Origin: Xanthobacteraceae bacterium
GTDB taxonomy: Bacteria; Pseudomonadota; Alphaproteobacteria; Rhizobiales; Xanthobacteraceae
Assembly (NCBI GenBank): GCA_030043285.1
Contig: JASHXZ010000428.1
Span: forward strand, 1-6,160
Length of the DNA: 6,160 bases
Direction of reading: 5' to 3'
Position 1 is the stretch's first letter. Each line of letters starts with the position of its first letter. The translations under genes and the position numbers were made by a program. Below the pieces are notes generated by a model that saw only the letters and a list, made by a program, of their open reading frames with translations, had not been told where the DNA came from and searched no databases. Positions 1 through 4,140 of the stretch are shown here, in pieces.

Positions 1-1084
1 CCTCGGCTTCGGCCTGCGCCAGTGTTTCGACCTCGATGGTTTGGCGCTCGCGGTTGAGGCGGTCGAGCTCGGCGGCGATCTTGGCCGCCTCGGTCGGATC
101 GTCTTCGATGAGCAGCCGCACGCCGAGATCGGCGCGGCCGATGCGGCCGCCGGCATTGATGCGCGGGCCCAGCAAAAAACCAAGGTGCCAGGCTTCGGGC
201 GGGCCGTTCAATCGCGCCACGTCCATCAGGCTGGTGTGGCCGACGCGCTCGCGGCGGCGCAGCGCGATCAGCCCCTTGGCGACGAAGGCGCGGTTGAGCC
301 CGATCAGCGGCACGACATCGGCCACGGTGCCGAGCGCAACGTCATCGAGCAGCGCCAGAAGATCAGGCTCGGGCCGCGCCGCGCTCCAAAAGCCGCGCTC
401 GCGCAAAGTCCGGTTGACGGCCACAACGGTCATGAACACGAGCCCGACCGCGGCGAGATGGCCGAGCCCGGACAGGTCGTCGCGCCGGTTCGGATTGACG
501 ACCGCAACCGCGGGCGGCAGCTCCTCATCGGCCAGATGATGGTCGATGACGACGACGTCGACGCCGCGTTTTTGCGCCTCGGCGAGCGGCTCGATGCTGG
601 TGGTGCCGCAATCGACGGTGACGATCAGGGTAGCGCCACGCTCGGCCAGCGAACGCACCGCTTCGATATTTGGCCCGTAGCCCTCGAACAAACGATCAGG
701 AATGTAGATCAGCGGGTCGAGGCCGCCCTGGCGCAGAAACCGCGCCAGCAGCGCCGCCGAGGTCGCGCCGTCAACGTCGTAATCGCCGAAAATCGCGGTG
801 CTCTCGCCGCGCACAATCGCATCGGCGATCCGTTCGGCCGCCTCCTTCATGCCGGCAAGCACGTGCGGATCGGGCATCGAGCGTTTGATCGTGGGATCGA
901 GGAACGCTTCAACTGCATCGAGCTCGACATTGCGGCCGGCAAGAATGCGCGCCAGCAGCTCGGGCACCTCGTGGCGCTGCGCGATTGCCAGCGCCCGCGC
1001 CGCCGCGCGGTCGTCGAGCCGATCGCGCCACGCGCGCCCGGTCACGGAATTTTCGACGCCGAGGAAAAGGCGATTCGCCGACAT
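1..1084 (-). CDS. recJ: Single-stranded-DNA-specific 5'-3' exonuclease RecJ, N-terminal part (3' end outside window)
   Basis: RecJ degrades single-stranded DNA 5' to 3' in RecFOR recombination and mismatch repair, in the cytoplasm, using Mn2+ or Mg2+. Reading the minus strand from the ATG at 1084 gives 361 uninterrupted codons running off the window; the family is usually about 560-610 residues, so the C-terminal OB-fold part is missing here. The DHH phosphoesterase motifs appear in order: GDYDVDGATSA (residues 100-110), VDCGTTS (157-163), DHH (181-183), NPNRRDD (197-203), ALGTVADVVPL (250-260), then the DHHA1-side motif GPRINAGGRIGRADLG (306-321). All expected metal-ligand aspartates and histidines in this part are present. 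No good Shine-Dalgarno precedes the ATG, but a TACAAT box lies 7 bases upstream, so the message may be leaderless. It is divergent from the SARP regulator. Long plus-strand ORFs across this stretch are antisense shadows. Confidence 0.96.
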   Translation of the reverse strand, partial: MSANRLFLGVENSVTGRAWRDRLDDRAAARALAIAQRHEVPELLARILAGRNVELDAVEAFLDPTIKRSMPDPHVLAGMKEAAERIADAIVRGESTAIFGDYDVDGATSAALLARFLRQGGLDPLIYIPDRLFEGYGPNIEAVRSLAERGATLIVTVDCGTTSIEPLAEAQKRGVDVVVIDHHLADEELPPAVAVVNPNRRDDLSGLGHLAAVGLVFMTVVAVNRTLRERGFWSAARPEPDLLALLDDVALGTVADVVPLIGLNRAFVAKGLIALRRRERVGHTSLMDVARLNGPPEAWHLGFLLGPRINAGGRIGRADLGVRLLIEDDPTEAAKIAAELDRLNRERQTIEVETLAQAEAE

Positions 1085-1091
1085 TTGCGAT

Positions 1092-1097
1092 ATTGTA
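1092..1097 (-). promoter_or_regulatory. Possible -10 element (TACAAT) for recJ
   Basis: On the minus strand TACAAT matches the sigma-70 -10 consensus at five of six positions and ends 7 bases before the recJ ATG. Initiation at the normal distance would begin at or next to the start codon, giving a leaderless or near-leaderless mRNA, which fits the lack of a Shine-Dalgarno. No convincing -35 is found 16-19 bases upstream, so the call is tentative. Confidence 0.3.
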
Positions 1098-1111
1098 CCG
1101 AAATTCGAAGA

Positions 1112-1127
1112 GCGGGCGGTTGCCCGC
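1112..1127. repeat. Perfect 6-bp inverted repeat with 4-base loop in recJ/SARP intergenic region
   Basis: GCGGGC-GGTT-GCCCGC forms a perfect 6-bp stem. It lies where the recJ -35 element would be, between the divergent recJ and SARP genes, so it could be an operator. It could also be a chance palindrome in GC-rich DNA. A second small dyad, ATCGT-CGGA-ACGAT, follows at 1158-1171. Confidence 0.3.
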
Positions 1128-1190
1128 GGCGCAGCCCATCAGAACGACGAAAGCCCGATCGTCGGAACGATTAAAACCCAGGCGTACAAC

Positions 1191-1196
1191 GAGGAG
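1191..1196 (+). promoter_or_regulatory. Shine-Dalgarno GAGGAG that bears on the SARP start choice
   Basis: GAGGAG is the only strong ribosome-binding site upstream of the SARP gene. It sits 6 bases before a TTG (1203) that is in frame with the SARP coding region, and 2 bases before an out-of-frame ATG (1199) opening a 36-codon ORF that ends at 1309. The spacing favours the TTG. The site therefore suggests either a 43-residue N-terminal extension of the regulator or a short leader ORF upstream of it. Confidence 0.45.
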
Positions 1197-1331
1197 ACAT
1201 GCTTGACCGAAGGTTGCAATTGGGGCAAGCTACTCGACAGTGGAACGTTCGTGGGGCGACGTTTCAGACAAGTTTCGCGGTCGGCGTCCTTCCGGCGCGG
1301 CGGTTCTGAAGCGCAAGCGTCAGGCGTGTTG

Positions 1332-2168
1332 ATGCTGACCGTCGGATTGCTCGGCGTTTTCCGAGTTGAAACCGTAGACAGCCGGATCTGGTCCGCCCTC
1401 GGGCCGGCTGGTCGGGGGCTCGCAAGCTTCCTTTTTACTTACCCGGATCGTCCGCACCGGCGCGAACGCGTGGCCGATCTGTTTTGGCCGGACCTTGATA
1501 GCGAGTGCGCACGGCGCGCACTCAACTCGGCGACCTGGAGGCTGCGTAAATTGCTGGCAGCCCACCCGGAGAGTGATGAGAGTTTGCGGACAATCGGACC
1601 GGACATTGTCCTGAAAACCGCACCGTGGCTCGATATCGATGCCGCGGCATTGCAGTCGGCGGCAATGATCGTGCTCAACGAGCCGGCTGCGCTGTCAGAG
1701 CCACAAACACTCAATCGGGCGGTTGCGGCACTGCAGCGCTACGAAGGGCCGTTCCTCGACGGCGATGACGGTGATTGGATTCTCGAAGAGCGTGAGCGGC
1801 TGCATTCGCTCTTCATGCAGACGACGATGTTGACTGTTTGTCGCCTGGGCGCCGTCGAGCGCTATCACGATGCCGTCGACCTCGCACGCCGCGCGCTACG
1901 GTTCGATCCGTACCGCGAAGAGTTGGTTCGGTACCTGTTGATGCTTCTCGCGCTGGACGAGCGGCGCTGCGAGGCCGTGCAATACTTTCACGCCTGGAGC
2001 AAAGCGCTCAAAGCGGAACTTGACGTTACGCCGCTGCCGGCGACGCGCAAGCTGTTGGAGGAGATAAAGGCGCTCGACGGTGCTGAGGGTTTTCTTGTGT
2101 TGCGACAACGGGTCGCCGGCCGGGCGCCCTGGCGAACCGACGAGCAGTCTGGTCTGCGCGTAGCCTGA
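1332..2168 (+). CDS. SARP-type transcriptional activator (winged-helix plus BTAD domain)
   Basis: A 278-residue DNA-binding activator of the SARP/AfsR-DnrI type. Residues 1-100 form the OmpR-like winged helix: opening strand LTVGLLGVFRVE, then RRERVADLFWPDLDSE (43-58) and the recognition-helix region ARRALNSATWRLRKLL (60-75). Residues 105-245 form the bacterial transcriptional activation (BTAD) TPR-like domain, with YEGPFLDG (137-144), W-x-EERERL, AVDLARRALRFDPYREEL and the closing signature LDVTPLPATRKLLEEI (230-245). No ATPase, sensor or membrane segment follows, so it is a short stand-alone SARP. I place the start at ATG 1332 because the conserved domain begins there. GTG 1326 and TTG 1329 directly precede it in frame. 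A TTG at 1203 behind GAGGAG is the best ribosome-binding-site-supported alternative. The gene is convergent with the peptidase operon; control of that module is inference. Confidence 0.88.
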   Translation: MLTVGLLGVFRVETVDSRIWSALGPAGRGLASFLFTYPDRPHRRERVADLFWPDLDSECARRALNSATWRLRKLLAAHPESDESLRTIGPDIVLKTAPWLDIDAAALQSAAMIVLNEPAALSEPQTLNRAVAALQRYEGPFLDGDDGDWILEERERLHSLFMQTTMLTVCRLGAVERYHDAVDLARRALRFDPYREELVRYLLMLLALDERRCEAVQYFHAWSKALKAELDVTPLPATRKLLEEIKALDGAEGFLVLRQRVAGRAPWRTDEQSGLRVA

Positions 2169-2265
2169 CGCGGCGGCCCCTCGATTTCGGTCGCAGCGCA
2201 AGCTCGGCCAGAGTGCCGAAACAGGCGTCAAACCGCTGGGTACAGTTTCGCGGAATGCGTCAGCT

Positions 2266-2307
2266 GCGCGGTCGGCGAACTCAAAAAGAAGTTTGCCGCA
2301 ACCGCGC
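2266..2307. terminator. Long imperfect hairpin between convergent genes, possible bidirectional terminator
   Basis: GCGCGGT (2266-2272) pairs perfectly with ACCGCGC (2301-2307). Inside it, GGCGAACT (2274-2281) pairs with AGTTTGCC (2290-2297) with one G-T wobble, separated from the outer stem by a small internal loop. The terminal loop is A-rich. It lies between the SARP stop (2168) and the stop of the convergent 203-residue gene (2337), where a shared terminator is expected. Neither strand has a clean T-tract after the stem, so it may instead block 3' exonucleases or act with Rho. Confidence 0.45.
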
Positions 2308-2336
2308 AAAAAGAGAAATCGTTCCCTACGCCTATT

Positions 2337-2948
2337 CTATCTGAGAGGCGGAACGCCGGAAATTGGTTTCTCCACCGAAAGCTTGTTGAGGAAATCTTCC
2401 GCCGAATAAAGCTGCAAGGGCTTCAGATCGCTCAAGCCGGGCGGCATATCGGCGATAACGACTTGGTCGCGATTGGACTCGTGAAGCCAGAACGCGGTCA
2501 TGAAGAAGGCCGGTACGAGCAACAGATTTGCCACCGAATCATCGTGAACGTTGGCGTCGATCCAGGCAATTGCCGCATCGATGCCTGACGCCGCCGACGA
2601 ATGAGCCACTTCCTGCACCTGCCAGGATTGGTCCCCGCCAGCAGCGCCGGGCGGCGGCGGCGTCGAACGGGCGATGTCCTGGGCTTGCGAACCGTAACGG
2701 ACCTGATGCTGCCACATACCAGTCTGGCGTACCATTTGCGGCAGGTCACGGTTGCCGCTCTGGAGCACATCCAGCCCCAGCATGTACACGGGAAAACTTT
2801 CTCCGATTACTACCGGTTCTTCTCTATCGAACTCTCGAAGACCGGCGGCGCCCGGCGGAGCCGGTGCGCCCAAAGCCGGCAAGCGGGCACCGACTTGCCG
2901 AGCGATCGATGCCAGTGCTGCAGCTGAAATGTCGGGCGCACGAGGCAT
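2337..2948 (-). CDS. Uncharacterised 203-residue protein coupled to the cysteine peptidase
   Basis: I do not recognise a named family. The protein has a short N-terminal helix-like segment (about 7-22), a Pro/Ala/Gly linker (24-36, containing PPGAA), a folded segment VVIGESFPVYMLGLDVL (46-62), a region rich in Gln, Trp and Arg (78-94), a second Pro/Gly break (97-105, again PPGAA), then a likely helical domain with IDAAIAWIDANVHDDS (123-138) and a hydrophobic stretch NLLLVPAFFMTAFW (141-154). It has no signal peptide, no cysteine and no convincing transmembrane helix, so it is probably cytoplasmic. Its ATG overlaps the peptidase stop (TAATG), and a GGAG lies 7 bases upstream inside the peptidase gene, so the two are co-translated. 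The coupling suggests a stoichiometric partner, chaperone or inhibitor of the peptidase; that is inference. Confidence 0.8.
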   Translation of the reverse strand: MPRAPDISAAALASIARQVGARLPALGAPAPPGAAGLREFDREEPVVIGESFPVYMLGLDVLQSGNRDLPQMVRQTGMWQHQVRYGSQAQDIARSTPPPPGAAGGDQSWQVQEVAHSSAASGIDAAIAWIDANVHDDSVANLLLVPAFFMTAFWLHESNRDQVVIADMPPGLSDLKPLQLYSAEDFLNKLSVEKPISGVPPLR

Positions 2949-3571
2949 TAGACTGCTCCGCCTGTTCCAGATCCGCCTGCGCCTGTCCCAGCCCCAGCTG
3001 ACGCACTCGATGCCACTGCAGGAAGCGGCTTAATACCGCGATACGACATAGCCCATCTCCCCAGAGTGTAAGCATTTTGGACAGCGGTAAAGGTACGGCG
3101 GCCCGGGCCGTTCTGCGGCGCCGGATCGTCCACCCAGACCTCACCGCCTGCATACACCGCTGTAATCAACGCCACGTGTGCGCCGCCGCCGGTCCAGGCA
3201 TAGTACACCTCAACCGGTCGCCCGCTGTTGATTTCCGCCGTCACGTCACTGAGTGACATGGGTGTTTTGATGGCGGTAAATCCCATCTGGTACTTCGGAT
3301 AAACATTATCCGGCCACTCGGGTTGGTCGCACGCCGTGCTGGGTGGATCGGTGCACTGCAGGTTGAACTGGGCCGAGGCCAAGTCGCACTGGCTCAAACT
3401 GTTGACGTTGTAATATCTGAACACCATCTCGGCGCACGCCGCCCAGCACCAGTTGTTCCCGTCCTGCCGAAAATAGGGAACTGCCAGCTGCGTTGGTGCC
3501 GCACCCAGCGCTGCAGCCGCCGTCAGGTCGGCGGGCGGGGTAACCGAGGTTCCTTGCGCGGTACGAAGCAT
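2948..3571 (-). CDS. Papain-like cysteine peptidase (AvrRpt2/C70-C39-like fold)
   Basis: A 207-residue papain-fold peptidase. The family signature is clear: VPYFRQDGNNWCWAAC places the nucleophile at Cys42 (in NWCWAA), with Gln36 six residues before it, the papain oxyanion-hole spacing. The second block, GGGAHVALITAVYAGGEVWVDDP, supplies His132 and Asp148 or Asp149, completing the triad. Four further cysteines (46, 62, 73, 81) could form disulfides or bind metal. Residues 187-207 are a Gly/Ala/Ser/Thr-rich tail. There is no signal peptide. The start is set at ATG 3571: the frame stays open to 3739, but the extra 56 residues are Lys/Arg/Cys-rich and unlike the rest, and the family domain begins about 30 residues after 3571. 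ATG 3658 is an alternative. It is first in an operon with the 203-residue gene and divergent from the 76-residue gene. The substrate is unknown; the neighbouring peptide is a candidate. Confidence 0.87.
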   Translation of the reverse strand: MLRTAQGTSVTPPADLTAAAALGAAPTQLAVPYFRQDGNNWCWAACAEMVFRYYNVNSLSQCDLASAQFNLQCTDPPSTACDQPEWPDNVYPKYQMGFTAIKTPMSLSDVTAEINSGRPVEVYYAWTGGGAHVALITAVYAGGEVWVDDPAPQNGPGRRTFTAVQNAYTLGRWAMSYRGIKPLPAVASSASAGAGTGAGGSGTGGAV

Positions 3572-3614
3572 GGCGTATCTACCGTGACGTTTTTTGCAGC
3601 GGTTGTAAAGTGAT

Positions 3615-3628
3615 TTGACACTCGCCAA
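3615..3628. promoter_or_regulatory. Imperfect FNR/FixK-like dyad upstream of peptidase gene
   Basis: TTGAC-ACTC-GCCAA resembles the FNR/FixK half-site pair TTGAT-N4-ATCAA, with one arm degenerate (TTGGC on the minus strand). Its centre lies about 50 bases before the peptidase ATG, a plausible activator position. No clear -10 box follows, and the match misses the stricter FixK consensus by one base, so this may be chance. Confidence 0.2.
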
Positions 3629-3659
3629 TTTGTTTTTTTGGAATGAGCAAGCAAACATT

Positions 3660-3679
3660 CTCTGTGCATCGGTGCAGAG
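3660..3679. repeat. Short imperfect palindrome in the divergent intergenic region
   Basis: CTCTGTGC and GTGCAGAG flank an ATCG loop and pair over 8 positions with two wobbles. It lies between the peptidase and the 76-residue gene, next to the rejected peptidase start ATG 3658. It could be part of an operator or a weak RNA hairpin. Confidence 0.25.
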
Positions 3680-3727
3680 CGACGCCGGCACTATTGGGCG
3701 GTGAGAGATTGGTGATCGCAGCAGTAG

Positions 3728-3752
3728 CGATTGCCTCAACCGACTGCAATCG
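3728..3752. promoter_or_regulatory. Dyad CGATTGC-N11-GCAATCG, candidate operator
   Basis: A perfect 7-bp inverted repeat with an 11-base spacer lies about 94 bases upstream of the 76-residue gene and about 170 bases upstream of the divergent peptidase gene. A nearby ATCGC (3715-3719) forms a further dyad with GCGAT (3727-3731), so related half-sites cluster. The layout fits a regulator site serving both promoters. SARP proteins usually bind direct repeats rather than inverted ones, so the binding protein could be another regulator. Confidence 0.4.
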
Positions 3753-3784
3753 TTCCAAGAGTAATTAGAGGTCGATGCATGACA

Positions 3785-3826
3785 TCCTTTCTATCCCTCT
3801 ACAGGGTAAAGTGCCAATAGAAAGGA
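3785..3826 (+). promoter_or_regulatory. Perfect 10-bp inverted repeat sequestering the Shine-Dalgarno of the 76-residue gene
   Basis: TCCTTTCTAT (3785-3794) is exactly complementary to ATAGAAAGGA (3817-3826), with a 22-base loop that contains a small CCCT/AGGG hairpin (3795-3806). The right arm is the ribosome-binding site of the gene starting at 3834 (AGGA, 7 bases before ATG). In the mRNA the stem would hide the site. The left arm copies the alphaproteobacterial 16S 3' tail (CCUCCUUUCU), so it acts as an internal anti-Shine-Dalgarno. This points to translational control; a DNA-level operator is the alternative. Confidence 0.6.
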
Positions 3827-3833
3827 ACAGACG

Positions 3834-4064
3834 ATGGCTGACCTCTCAGCACAAACGAAACAGGAATTTGCTGCGGCATTCAGGGACGCGGCCACAGCTC
3901 CGCCGGGTGCGGCGGCGGCACTGCCGGCTCCCGGTGATCTTTGCGCGACTTACAAAACTTTAAGGCCCATACTCCAAGTTGCGGCGAGCTTTCTTCCAGC
4001 ACCGATCGGCCCTGGCTTGACTGCGCTTCTCGCTGTCTTGGACAAGATTTGTCCACAAACATAA
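3834..4064 (+). CDS. Small 76-residue protein with Cys-bracketed hydrophobic helical hairpin
   Basis: I do not recognise this protein. Residues 4-21 look like an amphipathic polar helix; residues 22-35 are an Ala/Pro/Gly linker; residues 37-73 run from Cys37 to Cys73 and contain two hydrophobic segments (about 43-54 and 61-72) joined by the turn PAPIGPG. The only two cysteines bracket the hairpin and could form a disulfide. There is no classical Sec signal peptide. A strong extended Shine-Dalgarno (AGAAAGGA) lies 7 bases before the ATG, but it is buried in a perfect inverted repeat. The gene uses codons such as ATA, TTA and AGG that are rare in its GC-rich neighbours, suggesting acquired DNA. 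It is divergent from the peptidase gene. A leader-linker-core layout beside a cysteine peptidase suggests a processed peptide, toxin-like or signalling product, but this is inference. Confidence 0.72.
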   Translation: MADLSAQTKQEFAAAFRDAATAPPGAAAALPAPGDLCATYKTLRPILQVAASFLPAPIGPGLTALLAVLDKICPQT

Positions 4065-4078
4065 TAATCCGAAAAGCA

Positions 4079-4094
4079 GGTTCGGTTTCGAGCC
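4079..4094. terminator. Weak hairpin between the small gene and glpX
   Basis: GGTTCG and CGAGCC pair around a GTTT loop, with one wobble as plus-strand RNA and one mismatch as minus-strand RNA. On the minus strand the stem is followed by TGCTTTT, so it could be a weak terminator for glpX. A self-complementary GAGGCGCCTC (4110-4119) lies between it and the glpX stop. Neither is a convincing intrinsic terminator. Confidence 0.2.
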
Positions 4095-4140
4095 CCAGCA
4101 ATAAGCTCCGAGGCGCCTCTTAAGCGTCAACGGGAGTGAA

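Noticed and set aside
41..1174. 377-codon plus-strand ORF opposite recJ
   Set aside because: It is antisense to clear RecJ motifs; its His/Arg/Ala/Gln-rich product has no recognisable domain and is a product of GC-rich third positions in recJ.
798..1202. Upstream extension of the SARP frame to ATG 798
   Set aside because: It overlaps the start half of recJ in antisense, and the added residues are Ser/Arg/Ala-rich shadow sequence. The SARP domain starts near 1332 and the only good ribosome-binding site is at 1191-1196.
2528..3001. Plus-strand ORFs opposite the 203-residue gene (2528-3001, 2601-2927, 2752-3033)
   Set aside because: They overlap each other and the coupled minus-strand gene. 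The TAATG junction and GGAG site support the minus strand, and the plus-strand products look like shadow translations.
3572..3739. 56-residue N-terminal extension of the peptidase from ATG 3739
   Set aside because: The extra residues are basic and Cys-rich, are not a signal peptide and do not resemble the family. They lie in AT-richer DNA that holds palindromes and is better read as a regulatory region.
3775..3963. 62-codon plus-strand ORF overlapping the small gene
   Set aside because: It starts inside the regulatory inverted-repeat region, is Arg-rich and out of frame, and has no Shine-Dalgarno.
3834..4064. Double-glycine (C39-secreted) bacteriocin precursor
   Set aside because: The small protein has no GG cleavage site, and the neighbouring peptidase has no ABC-transporter domain. 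Only a general processed-peptide idea is kept.
3880..4101. 73-codon minus-strand ORF opposite the small gene
   Set aside because: It has no ribosome-binding site and a shadow-like composition; the plus-strand ORF has a strong Shine-Dalgarno and a coherent sequence.
1085..4140. Insertion sequence, integrase or tRNA-targeted island
   Set aside because: I saw no transposase or integrase motifs, no tRNA gene, no terminal inverted repeats and no flanking direct repeats at the two ends.
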